This document shows, in pieces, positions 7,415 to 15,994 of a stretch of 19,213 nucleotides of DNA. Source of the stretch: Thermodesulfobacteriaceae bacterium (GTDB taxonomy: Bacteria > Desulfobacterota > Dissulfuribacteria > Dissulfuribacterales > UBA3076); the NCBI GenBank assembly GCA_012961845.1, contig DTYO01000194.1, positions 1-19,213 on the forward strand. Reading direction: 5' to 3'. Made by a program: the position numbers and the translations under genes. Below the pieces are notes generated by a model, which worked only from the letters and a program-made list of their open reading frames with translations, made no database searches and was not told the origin of the DNA. Every line of letters starts with the position of its first letter. Position 1 is the first letter of the stretch.

Positions 7415-8767
7415 ATGGCACTTACTGGGATAGAAATCCTGAAAATGCTTCCCAAGAAAAACTGCGGGGAGTGTGATGTGCCCACCTGTCTGGCCTTTGC
7501 CATGAAGGTGGCTGCAGGCCAGGCTGAGATAGGGGCCTGCCCATATGTATCTGATGAAGTCAAAGAAAAAGTAGGAGAAGCTTCGGCTCCGCCCATAAGA
7601 ACTATTACTCTGGGTTCTGGAGATAATACTTTTGAGATGGGTGGTGAAACATGTCTTTATCGCCATGAAAAGAGGTTCGAACACCCTACTGGTATCGCCG
7701 TAATGGTGAGTACCGATATGCCCTCAGATGATGTAGACGGACGTTGCCGGCGTTTTAATGATCTGCGGTACGACAGGGTTGGCATGGAACTGAAGGCCGA
7801 TCTAATCGCAGTCAAGGATGTCACAGGCGATGAAGGCGCCTTTGCCACACTGGTGGAAAAGGTTCGTACGGACTGTCCGGATGCTGCTCTCATACTCATG
7901 TCAGATAATCCAGGGATTCTTTCGGCAGGGGAAGGGAAGTGTGGAGATCACAGACCGCTGCTCTACGGGGCCACGGGAGAAAATGCTGATGCCGTGGCCG
8001 AAGTTGCAAAGGAAACCGGGTGCCCGTTAACCGTTATAGGCGATAATCTCGGAAATGCGGCAGAAATTTCGGAACGGATGAAGGGGGCAGGACTGAAGGA
8101 TCTGGTACTCGATACCGGCGCCAGGACGGCCAGAGCCGTTTTTGAAGATCAGATTGCGGTGAGAAGAGCCTCTATCAAGCACAAATATAAGCCTCTAGGT
8201 TTTCCAACCATTACTTTTCCGTGTGAGATGACCGAAGATCCTCTGCTGGAGAGTCTGATAGCCTCTGTTTTAGTAGCCAAATATGCCGGGATCGTGGTTT
8301 TGTCGGACCTCCAAGGTGAAACCCTGTTTCCTCTTCTGCTGGAACGCCTCAATCTCTATACTGATCCCCAGAGACCCATGGTAGTGGAGGAGAACATATA
8401 CCCGATCAACGGCCCTGATGAGGATTCTCCCGTACTCATTACATGCAACTTTTCGCTTACTTACTTCATAGTTTCAGGCGAGGTGGAAGGGAGCAAGGTC
8501 CCCTCCTGGCTGCTTATCAAGGATACGGAAGGCCTGTCGGTACTTACTGCATGGGCTGCCGGAAAGTTCAGTGCAGACCTGATAGGTGCCTTTGTCAAGA
8601 AGTCGGGAATAGAGGAAAAGGTCAAGCACCGCAGTCTGGTCATTCCGGGATATCTTGCTTCAATCAAGGGTGAACTGGAAGAAGAATTGCCTGACTGGAC
8701 GATACAGATCGGCCCTAGGGAGGCAAGCCATATTCCACCCTATCTCAAGGAGTGGCAGCCGGAGTGA
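7415..8767 (+). CDS. acsC: Corrinoid iron-sulfur protein large subunit (AcsC)
   Basis: This is the large subunit of the corrinoid iron-sulfur protein, which binds the cobamide that carries the methyl group from methyl-THF to acetyl-CoA synthase. The N-terminal [4Fe-4S] motif KKNCGECDVPTC gives Cys17, 20, 25 and 42, the same pattern as the family. A TIM-barrel region follows (STDMPSDD near 93, LDTGARTARAVFED near 230), then a C-terminal cobamide-binding domain (ILKDTEG-like and GLSVLTAWAAGKFSAD region after 360). The length of 450 residues is normal. GAGAGG precedes the ATG by about eight bases. Its usual neighbour AcsD lies two genes upstream as the C-terminal part of a fusion, so the CFeSP heterodimer here would form with that fused chain. 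Confidence 0.96.
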   Translation: MALTGIEILKMLPKKNCGECDVPTCLAFAMKVAAGQAEIGACPYVSDEVKEKVGEASAPPIRTITLGSGDNTFEMGGETCLYRHEKRFEHPTGIAVMVSTDMPSDDVDGRCRRFNDLRYDRVGMELKADLIAVKDVTGDEGAFATLVEKVRTDCPDAALILMSDNPGILSAGEGKCGDHRPLLYGATGENADAVAEVAKETGCPLTVIGDNLGNAAEISERMKGAGLKDLVLDTGARTARAVFEDQIAVRRASIKHKYKPLGFPTITFPCEMTEDPLLESLIASVLVAKYAGIVVLSDLQGETLFPLLLERLNLYTDPQRPMVVEENIYPINGPDEDSPVLITCNFSLTYFIVSGEVEGSKVPSWLLIKDTEGLSVLTAWAAGKFSADLIGAFVKKSGIEEKVKHRSLVIPGYLASIKGELEEELPDWTIQIGPREASHIPPYLKEWQPE

Positions 8768-8835
8768 GAATCGGGTACGGTAGACCGATGAAGAGAACAT
8801 AAATGATGTCTGCAACAGGCTGAGGAATAAATAAG

Positions 8836-9726
8836 ATGTATGTGCAATGTATCGCTGAAAGCATAAATATCATGGGTAACCGGACCGGGAAGGCTATGAA
8901 GGAAAGAGATCCGGGGCCGATAGAATTGATGGCGAATGAAGAAGTGGCTGACGGAGGGGATTTTCTGGATCTCAATATCGGGCCTGCCAGAAAGGATGGG
9001 CCTGAATTGATGCCCTGGATCGTCAAGGTTGTGGAAGATGTGACTGACTGTCCTCTTTCTCTGGACACCACAAATGCAGATGCGCTTATTGAAGGGATCA
9101 GGGCTGCCCGGAATCCTGAAAAACACATTATGAATTCCATCTCGCTGCAACCGGAAAGAATGGACAAACTTATCCCGGTGGCGGCAGAAGCAGGATGCTA
9201 TGTGGTCGGTCTTCTATGGGGTGTTGACGGAATGCCCAGGGATTCCAATGAGAGAGCCGCCATGACCGTGGAGTTGACCATGGCGATGAACGAAGCGGGG
9301 ATTCCCAACGAAAAGATACTCGTCGATCCTATTGCCACTCCCATAACCCTTGGGTCAGATCAGGTCATGAGTGGAATTGATTTTATGGCCATGTTGCCGG
9401 AAATTGCGCCTGGTGCCAAGTCCACGGTTGGACTGTCGAATGTCTCAAACGGGGTTTCTGCCGAGAAGCGGCCATACCTCAACCGAGCCTTTCTGGCCAT
9501 GCTGATGAAAACCGGGATATGGTCGGCCATTGTAGAGACATATGACCATGAGCTGATAGAACTCGCCCATGGAGAAAGACCGGAGCTAGTCAAACTGGTC
9601 CACGACATTATGGACGGGAACGAACCCGATCCTCAGAGTCTTTCTCCGAAAGAACTGGAATATTACAAGACCACCAGGGTTCTCATGGGAAAAACGATCT
9701 TTTCTGAATCCTGGCTGGAATTATAG
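8836..9726 (+). CDS. acsE: Methyl-THF:corrinoid iron-sulfur protein methyltransferase (AcsE)
   Basis: AcsE moves the methyl group from methyl-THF to the cobalt of the corrinoid iron-sulfur protein. Pterin-binding (DHPS-like) TIM-barrel segments are clear: GGDFLDLNIGPA, SLDTTNADAL (Asp77), HIMNSIS (Asn100), ILVDPIATP and VGLSNVSNG. At 296 residues it is about 30 longer than the Moorella enzyme (262). The extra part is a charged stretch (about residues 247-279) inserted before the last conserved helix. TGAGGA lies nine bases before the ATG. It ends the acetyl-CoA synthase operon; a 405-base gap follows. It is the natural functional link between the MetF part and the AcsD part of the fusion protein upstream. 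Confidence 0.95.
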   Translation: MYVQCIAESINIMGNRTGKAMKERDPGPIELMANEEVADGGDFLDLNIGPARKDGPELMPWIVKVVEDVTDCPLSLDTTNADALIEGIRAARNPEKHIMNSISLQPERMDKLIPVAAEAGCYVVGLLWGVDGMPRDSNERAAMTVELTMAMNEAGIPNEKILVDPIATPITLGSDQVMSGIDFMAMLPEIAPGAKSTVGLSNVSNGVSAEKRPYLNRAFLAMLMKTGIWSAIVETYDHELIELAHGERPELVKLVHDIMDGNEPDPQSLSPKELEYYKTTRVLMGKTIFSESWLEL

Positions 9727-10131
9727 TCTTCCGGTCTGGTCGAGCCTGCACCTTTTAGAGGCCCGGCTACGCTTAAGTAATAGAAACCAGCGTGCAACGG
9801 ATTCCCTCCATTTTTTAGGAAAGAGTATTTTTTCTGATAACGGTCCCCGTAAGATGTAATAATCGAGGATCTGCTCCAGCTCGTAACATAACAGGGGGGA
9901 CAAAAGTAAGCGTCTCCTCCTTGACCCGAATATAATATCATTTTACTATCGTTTAACATCCAGGCGGCCAATCTTGCTGGTTGCCCGGCTTCATTTATGT
10001 CAAGTTATACCGATTTTTCAGGTAGTGTGGTCCCCCAGCTGGTATAAGCTGTGACGTCTGAGTAAACTTTTGGTTCGATTGTGTTTAGGTGCCTGACTTA
10101 AGGTAACGTATGGAATTGGGTGGCAGGTTCT
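9727..10131. other. Intergenic region between acsE and formate dehydrogenase
   Basis: I see no credible gene, tRNA or clear Rho-independent terminator in these 405 bases. There are scattered AT-rich runs (for example around 9817-9835) and one plausible promoter near 9921-9949. The formate dehydrogenase probably has its own transcript with a leader of roughly 175 bases if that promoter is used. Confidence 0.6.
9921..9949 (+). promoter_or_regulatory. Candidate sigma-70-type promoter for the formate dehydrogenase gene
   Basis: TTGACC at 9921-9926 and TACTAT at 9944-9949 are separated by 17 bases, which fits a housekeeping promoter (-35 with five of six matches, -10 with four of six). The region lies in an AT-rich stretch in the long gap upstream of the formate dehydrogenase. 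This is pattern matching only. Confidence 0.3.
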
Positions 10132-13100
10132 ATGGGTGACATTATAAAAATTTCGATTGACGGTAAAGAGATTCAGGCTGAAAAAGGCATGACGATCCTT
10201 GCGGCAGCTAGGAAAGAGGGTTTTGACATACCTACCATGTGCCATATGCATGGGGCTGAAGATTCCAGGCGACCTTGCCTCCTGTGTATGGTGGATGTGA
10301 AGGGCAGGGGAAAGGTTCGTGCATGCGGAACGCCTCTGGAAGAGGGTTTAGAAATAGTGACGGATTCCAAGGAGCTGAAGGAGTTCAGGAAGAATCGTCT
10401 TGAAACCCTAGCCGCTACTCATTATGGAGATTGCAGGGCGCCATGTAATCTTACCTGTCCAGGCGGCATAAATGTCCAGGGCTATGTCAATCTTATTGCA
10501 AAGGGGGAGTATGAGGCTGCACTCAACCTGATCAAGGAGAAGAACCCACTGCCGATTTCAGTGGGCAGGGTGTGTCCCCGTTTCTGTGAAACCAGGTGCC
10601 GGAGAGTTCTGCTTGACGAACCGATCGCAATAAATCACCTGAAGCGTTTTGTGGCGGATTATGCCCTGGAAAAAGGCCTGGTCGAAGAGAGCATCGCTCC
10701 GGCTACAGGCCATAAAGTGGCGGTTATTGGCGGAGGACCGGCAGGGTTGTCGGCTGCTTACTATCTGCGAAAGCAGGGGCACGAGGTTGCAATATTTGAA
10801 GCTGACCGGAAGCTTGGAGGACTCCTCCGTTATGGAATACCCAACTACAAAATGCCCAACAAGGCGCTGGACCGTGAAATCCAGAACATTATAAACATGG
10901 GAATCCATGTCAAGCTTGGGAAGAGGTGGGGAGAAGACTTTTCAATTCAATCATTGATAGACGATGGGTACCAGGCCGTATTCATAGGGGCAGGTCTTTC
11001 CAGGCAGAAGAGCCTTGAACTGGAAGGTGCTGAACTGGCCAAGGACGGACTGTGTTTTCTCAGGGACATTAACCAGGAAAAGGTCCATGAAGTCGGGAAA
11101 AAGGTGCTTGTCATCGGTGGAGGTGACATTGCGGTAGACTGCGCCAGGAGCGCCAAAAGACTGGGGGCGGAAGATGTCACCGTGATCTATCCGCGATCTA
11201 GGGTGGAACTTCCGGCCCACCAGAGGGACATTGAAGAAGCCGAGAAGGAAGGAGTCCAGTTCTTCCTTATGGCGACACCCATGCGCATTCAGAAGGATGA
11301 GGGAATGATCAGGGTTCAGATGGCCCGGACCGTGTTGGACGAACCTGACGCCAGAGGGGTCAGGAAACCCATACCCATGCCCGGCTCAAGGCTTTTCTGG
11401 GAAGGTCATACTGTTATTTCCGCACTGGGACAGGAAGGGGATCCTACATTTCAGTGTTACGGTGAAATCGAAGCATCCATCAAGCTTTCTCCTAGAAAGA
11501 CAATCAAGGTACATCCCAGCTCCATGAAGACCAATATACCAGGAGTCTATGCAGGGGGAGATTGCGCCACCGGTCCGCGTACTGTAATTCAGGCCGTGTC
11601 GGGAGGAAGGAGAGCTGCAGAATCCATTCATGAATTTCTGAAAAGCGAAAAGATCCGTCCGGTTGAACACCGTTTCAACTTTACAAAGGGCAAACGCTTT
11701 GAAGATGTGGACATGCATAATTTCGACGGCTATTCGATACGTCTGAACGAGTGCATGCCGTCCAGACCGCCGGAAAGGCGCACGGGAGATTTTGATGAGG
11801 TACAGCTGGGTTTTTCCGAGGGTATGGCTGTCAGAGAGGCCAAACGGTGCCTCCAGTGCGGCTGCCTAGGACTCTCAAAGTGTACTTACAGGGAATTGGC
11901 CATAGACTACAAACTCAAGGCGAGTATAGCTCCTTCTCGCATGAGTTACAGTATAGACAGCAGCCATCCCTTCATAACAGTGGATCCAAACAAGTGTGTT
12001 GCGTGCACCAGGTGCGAGAGGATCTGCAGATATGATGCCCTGGATCTGTCTTTTACGGAAGATGCAGAGACCGGACAGCTGCGCGATATATCTATCGGGT
12101 TCAATGACAAATGTGTTTCCTGCGGAGCGTGTGTAGACGCATGTTCAACCGGTGCCCTGGTGAAGAAGGCTGTGGTTCTGCCGCTGATGCCCGACAGGGT
12201 GGAGGAAACAGTCAGTGTGTGCACTTACTGTGGTACAGGCTGCAGTGTCAAGCTTGTTACCCAGCATGGTGCGCTTCTGGAGATAAAGGCGGATTCCGAT
12301 ATCCCCCCCAACTGGGGTCAATTGTGTGTCAAGGGGAGATTCGGCCACACCTTTTATCGTCATGCTGACAGGTTGACTAGGCCCCTGATGAGGGATTCCA
12401 TAGATGAGCCGTTCCGGGAGGTTGAATGGGATGAAGTCTTGAGGTCAGTGGCCTCCAGGTTTGTTCAGCTCCAGAAGAGGCATGGATCGGACAGCATTGG
12501 CATACTTGCTTCGTCAAGGTGCACCAATGAGGAAAATTTCCTCCTTCAGAAACTTGCCAGGGCGGTATGGGGCACGAATAATGTGGACAATTGTGCACGG
12601 GTCTGACACGCTCCATCGGTCAGCGGTCTGCTGGCCACACTGGGAAGCGGAGTTGCTACCACCCCGTTTGAACAGATCACAGGAACCGATCTCCTCCTGA
12701 TCTGTGGTTCGAATACCACTGAAGCCCATCCGATAATTGGACTCAAGGTGAAGCAGGCCGCAGCCGGAGGAACAAAATTTATTGTCATAGATCCACGTCG
12801 TACGGAAGTGGCGGCCATAGCCGATGGACAGCCGGATGGGCTGTGGCTCCGTCTCAAGCCTGGAACCAATATTCCTCTTCTGAACAGCATATTGAATGTG
12901 ATTTTTGAGGAAAATCTAATCGCCGAAGCCTTCATCCATGAAAGAACCGAGAATGTGGAGGCCATAAGGGACCATATAAAAGATTATGTGCCCGAGAAGA
13001 TGGAGGAGGTTACAGGGGTCCCGGCCTCCCTGGTGCGGGAAGCGGCCAGGCGATATGCCGGTGCGGAAAATGCTCTCATCCTCTACGGGCTCGGCGTGGC

Positions 13101-14253
13101 CGAGCACAAGGGGGGGACTTCCGGAGTAATGGCACTGGCAAACCTGGTACTTGCTACAGGCCATGTGGGTAGGCCGTATAACGGCATAAATCCGCTCAGA
13201 GGGCAGAATAATGTACAGGGCGCCTGTGATATGGGAACCCTGCCCTATACTTATCCCGGTTATCAATTCCTGGACGACGAAAAGTCCATGGCCCGGTTTG
13301 CAAAGGCATGGGGAGTGAACGCTCTGTCCACCGAAGACGGGTTAATGGAACCTCAGATGTATGACCGCGCCCTGGAAAGGACATTCAAGGGATTGTATAT
13401 AGTGGGTTATGACCCCGCCCAGACCCAGGGAAATGTCGGGCACGTCCAAAAAGCCCTCAAGGCCATGGATTTCATCGTAGTCCAGGACCTGTTCATGACA
13501 GAGACAGCGAAACTGGCTCACGTAGTCCTGCCTGCGGCCTGCTTCTACGAAAAGGACGGAACTTTCACCAGCGGTGAACGCAGGGTCAGAAGGGTCTGCA
13601 AGGCCGTTGATCCGCCAGGCAGTGCCAAAGCGGACTGGGAGATTATCTGTCTGTTGTCCCAGGCCATGGGATATCCGATGGTTTATACGCATCCTGAACA
13701 TATAATGGCCGAAATTGCCAGACTCGCCCCGCAATATGCAGGTATTTCCTATGATCGTCTGGAAAGGGACGGACAGGTATGGCCCTGTCCTGAACCAGGG
13801 CATCCCGGAACGCCTCTGATGTATACCGAGCAGTTTCCAAGGGGGAAGGCCACCTTTGTTCCTGTTTCATATATTCTGCCTGAGGAAGATGCAGACAGGG
13901 ATTATCCACTTGTTTTGATCACGGGCAGGAAGCTGGAACATTACAATAATGGATCTATGACAAGAAGGTGCAGAGGATTTGACCAGATTGCGGGATATGA
14001 GGCTGTGGAAATCCATCCGGCAGATGCAGAAAAGATCGGGGTTCGAGAAGGCAGCAGGGTAAGAGTGATATCACGCAGGGGTACGGTCAAGGCAGTTGCC
14101 AGGGTTACCGAAAGAAGCCGGCCCGGGACGGTTTTCATGACTTTTCATTATCCTGACAGCCTCACAAATCTTCTGACCAGTCCGGGCATGGACGTAAAGA
14201 CTCTCACCCCGGAATACAAGGTCTGTGCAGTCAAGATAGAGGGGCCGCTTTGA
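10132..14253 (+). CDS. fdhA: Single-chain selenocysteine formate dehydrogenase with GltD/NfnB-like FAD-NAD(P) module
   Basis: The frame runs through an in-frame UGA (12604-12606) to a stop at 14251-14253, giving about 1373 residues with Sec at 825. Domains in order: an N-terminal [2Fe-2S] domain (Cys37, 49, 52, 65); a GltD-type N-terminal cluster region (CRAPCNLTC near 101-109; VCPRFCETRC near 150); an FAD site (VIGGGPAGLSAAYYL) and an NAD(P) site (VIGGGDIAVDCA) as in GltD/NfnB; two ferredoxin motifs (CVACTRCERIC, CVSCGACVDAC); and a molybdopterin formate dehydrogenase core with its own [4Fe-4S] (CTYCGTGCS). The active-site segment NNVDNCARV-Sec-HAPSV matches E. coli FdhF closely. It would interconvert CO2 and formate using NAD(P)H or a related carrier. 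I chose ATG 10132 (GCAGG just upstream); a GTG at 10120 is also possible. The selenocysteine reading is well supported, the exact electron donor is not. Confidence 0.93.
12604..12606 (+). other. In-frame UGA read as selenocysteine (active site)
   Basis: The UGA follows codons for NNVDNCARV and precedes HAPSVSGL. That is the exact context of the catalytic Sec in formate dehydrogenases. The same frame continues for another 548 sense codons with molybdopterin-oxidoreductase homology on both sides, which rules out a true stop. Confidence 0.95.
12607..12653 (+). promoter_or_regulatory. Bacterial SECIS element
   Basis: A hairpin at 12618-12636 has a seven-pair stem (GGUCAGC with GCUGGCC, one G-U pair) closed by the loop GGUCU. 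The loop begins 18 bases after the UGA, the same spacing as in E. coli fdhF, whose loop also contains GGUCU. A lower stem may form between 12610-12614 and 12649-12653 (GCUCC with GGAGU). SelB would bind here to deliver Sec-tRNA. Confidence 0.9.
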
Positions 14254-14363
14254 AGTCGATGACAGATACCAGAGCGCCTGAAAAAATCAGGGATTCTGAT
14301 CCGGAACAAGGCACAGAGTATGCCGAAGAACTCCATGCACTTCAAATGCCTGCAATAGAGTAG
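14250..14363 (+). CDS. Possible small protein (37 residues) coupled to formate dehydrogenase
   Basis: A TTG at 14250 overlaps the formate dehydrogenase stop (TTGA), with GAGGGG five bases upstream inside the fdhA end. The frame gives 37 residues, hydrophilic and acidic, ending in ALQMPAIE before a TAG. An inner ATG at 14259 would give 34 residues. There is no recognisable domain, cysteine or membrane segment. Evidence is limited to the start signal and the tight position before the terminator; it could equally be untranslated 3' sequence. Confidence 0.25.
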   Translation: MKSMTDTRAPEKIRDSDPEQGTEYAEELHALQMPAIE

Positions 14364-14394
14364 AGCTATTGTCATGTGATGGTGTACAATCACA
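14353..14394 (+). repeat. Two adjacent short hairpins upstream of the terminator
   Basis: CAATAG at 14353-14358 pairs with CTATTG at 14366-14371, and TGTGAT at 14375-14380 pairs with ATCACA at 14389-14394. Each stem has six pairs. They lie just before the terminator and could stabilise the 3' end of the fdhA mRNA or belong to a small 3'-derived RNA. Confidence 0.35.
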
Positions 14395-14417
14395 GTTGAA
14401 TGGCAACAACCAACACA

Positions 14418-14452
14418 CCCCTGAGACTGGACAGACAGCCTCAGGGGTTTTT
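14418..14452 (+). terminator. Rho-independent terminator after formate dehydrogenase
   Basis: CCCCTGAG at 14418-14425 pairs perfectly with CTCAGGGG at 14440-14447 (eight pairs, 14-base loop). Five Ts follow at 14448-14452. It ends the fdhA transcript and separates it from the MFS gene. Confidence 0.88.
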
Positions 14453-14587
14453 CGTTGTATGTGAACCGTCAGAGCGCCTAGGACATCAAGTCCTTTATGA
14501 TTCAGGCGGTTGAGACCACGCGGTATTAATAGATACGTGTTACCACAATCCTGTAACAGAGAGAGTCCGGGCGGAGACGACCAGCGG

Positions 14588-15889
14588 ATGATTTTCGGCT
14601 GGGCCATGTACGACTGGGCAAATTCAGCTTACGCTACCACTCTTATGGTGGCGATCCTTCCAGTGTATTTTGCAGGTGTGATCGTTCCGCCCGGCGGGTT
14701 TGAAGTTGGAGGTCAAATGTATGCACCTGAGACACTATGGGGGTTCATGGTATCTGCATCTGCCGTGTTCGTGCTGATTGCAGCCCCTGTGCTCGGCGCG
14801 ATCGCAGATTTCTCAGGTTCAAAAAAACGTTTTCTGTTTGTTTTCTGTTATACGGGTGTGGCAGCCGGCGTACTGCTCTCATTCTGCGAAAAAGGAGATG
14901 TATGGCTGTCGATGTTCCTGTTTATATTGACTCAGATCGGCTTCGTGGGCGGAAATGTGTTTTACGATGCGTTTCTTCCGGAGATCGCACCTGAAGGAAA
15001 AGAAGACCAGATATCCAGCAGGGGATTTGCCTATGGATATGTGGGGGGTGGGATACAGTTTGCCCTTTCACTGGCACTCGTGGCCTGCCATGAGATGTTC
15101 GGTCTGACCGAGGCCGAGGCCGCCCGTATCGGCATGCTGTTTTCAGTCATCTGGTGGGGGGGATTCAGTCTGATCACGTTTTTTTCCCTGAAGGAACCCC
15201 GGGGAAGGCAAGGGCTCCCTATGGACTTCAGGCGGGTTCCCCTGCCGATAGGATATGTCCGCGCAGGGTTTTCCAGGGTATGGAATACCATGATGAAAAT
15301 TCGGCGTTTCCGGCAGCTGCTGTTGTTTCTGGCGGCTTTTTTTCTCTATAACGAAGGGATTCAGACAGTGATACAGATGGCCACCATCTACGGCAGACAG
15401 GAACTGCATCTTTCCACTGCCGCCCTTATGGTGACCCTGTTGATAGTACAGATAGTCGCCTTTTTGGGGGCCATGCTGTTTGCAAGGATTTCAGATTCGG
15501 CTGGGACTAAACGTGCAGTGATGATAAGTCTTGCGGGATGGAGTGGCGTAGTGATTTATGCCTATTTTATCCAATCAGCACTTGAATTTTTTGTTCTCGG
15601 TGCAGTCACAGGGTTGGTGCTTGGAGGATCACAGGCCATAAGCCGGTCTTTTTATTCATCAATCATCCCTGTAGGGGCCTCAGCGGAATTTTTCGGTTTT
15701 TATTCCGTGGTTAGCAAGTTTTCAGCCATATGGGGCCCCTTTTCCTTTGCCATCATCCGGCACTGGACAGGTTCATCAAGGAATTCCATTATTGCACTGA
15801 CAGTGTTTTTTGTTCTGGGGTTGATCCTGCTTGGTCTGGTAGATGAACGTAAAGCGAGGTCCATCAAGGATGAGGATTTTTTTGCTTAA
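14588..15889 (+). CDS. MFS transporter, Atg22/UMF1 family
   Basis: An integral inner-membrane protein of about 433 residues with roughly twelve hydrophobic segments. The N-terminal signature GWAMYDWANSAYATT and the later segments GAIADFSGSKKR, GGNVFYDAFLPEIAP, SSRGFAYGYVGGG and GLVLGGSQAISRSFYSSIIP are typical of the bacterial UMF1/Atg22-like major facilitator family. The substrate is unknown; amino acid efflux is reported for vacuolar Atg22 but cannot be carried over. The frame opens at a TTG at 14510; I chose the ATG at 14588 because the family signature begins directly after it, with GGAG about 12 bases upstream. A few more N-terminal residues are possible. It follows the fdhA terminator, so it is probably a separate unit unrelated to carbon fixation. 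Confidence 0.87.
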   Translation: MIFGWAMYDWANSAYATTLMVAILPVYFAGVIVPPGGFEVGGQMYAPETLWGFMVSASAVFVLIAAPVLGAIADFSGSKKRFLFVFCYTGVAAGVLLSFCEKGDVWLSMFLFILTQIGFVGGNVFYDAFLPEIAPEGKEDQISSRGFAYGYVGGGIQFALSLALVACHEMFGLTEAEAARIGMLFSVIWWGGFSLITFFSLKEPRGRQGLPMDFRRVPLPIGYVRAGFSRVWNTMMKIRRFRQLLLFLAAFFLYNEGIQTVIQMATIYGRQELHLSTAALMVTLLIVQIVAFLGAMLFARISDSAGTKRAVMISLAGWSGVVIYAYFIQSALEFFVLGAVTGLVLGGSQAISRSFYSSIIPVGASAEFFGFYSVVSKFSAIWGPFSFAIIRHWTGSSRNSIIALTVFFVLGLILLGLVDERKARSIKDEDFFA

Positions 15890-15994
15890 GCTCACAGGGA
15901 AGTCTGACGGACAGCCGATGCTCCGGTAAGACTGAAGCCGCAGGGATCATAGTGCTAGGGCCTCAGTATCAACATCTGGCCAATGTCCCCGTGA

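Larger units (their letters stand above)
14254..14587. other. Intergenic region between formate dehydrogenase and MFS gene
   Basis: This 334-base stretch holds the possible small ORF, two short hairpins (14353-14371 and 14375-14394) and a strong terminator (14418-14452). After the terminator, about 135 bases lead to the MFS gene with no convincing promoter match. Confidence 0.6.

Noticed and set aside
10071..10085. tRNA-like T-loop sequence (GGTTCGATT)
   Set aside because: No matching acceptor, D or anticodon stems could be found on either side.
12604..12606. Nonsense mutation making the formate dehydrogenase a pseudogene
   Set aside because: The UGA is at the catalytic Sec position and is followed by a proper SECIS hairpin; the downstream frame is intact for 548 codons.
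12748..14253. Separate molybdopterin oxidoreductase gene starting at 12748
   Set aside because: It is in the same frame as the upstream formate dehydrogenase part, and homology runs without a break from the UGA at 12604. The apparent start is only an internal methionine or alternative start codon.
15912..15943. Possible terminator hairpin between the convergent MFS and lytic transglycosylase genes
   Set aside because: Short stems (AGTCT/AGACT, CGG/CCG) are interrupted by internal loops and there is no T-run, so it is not convincing.
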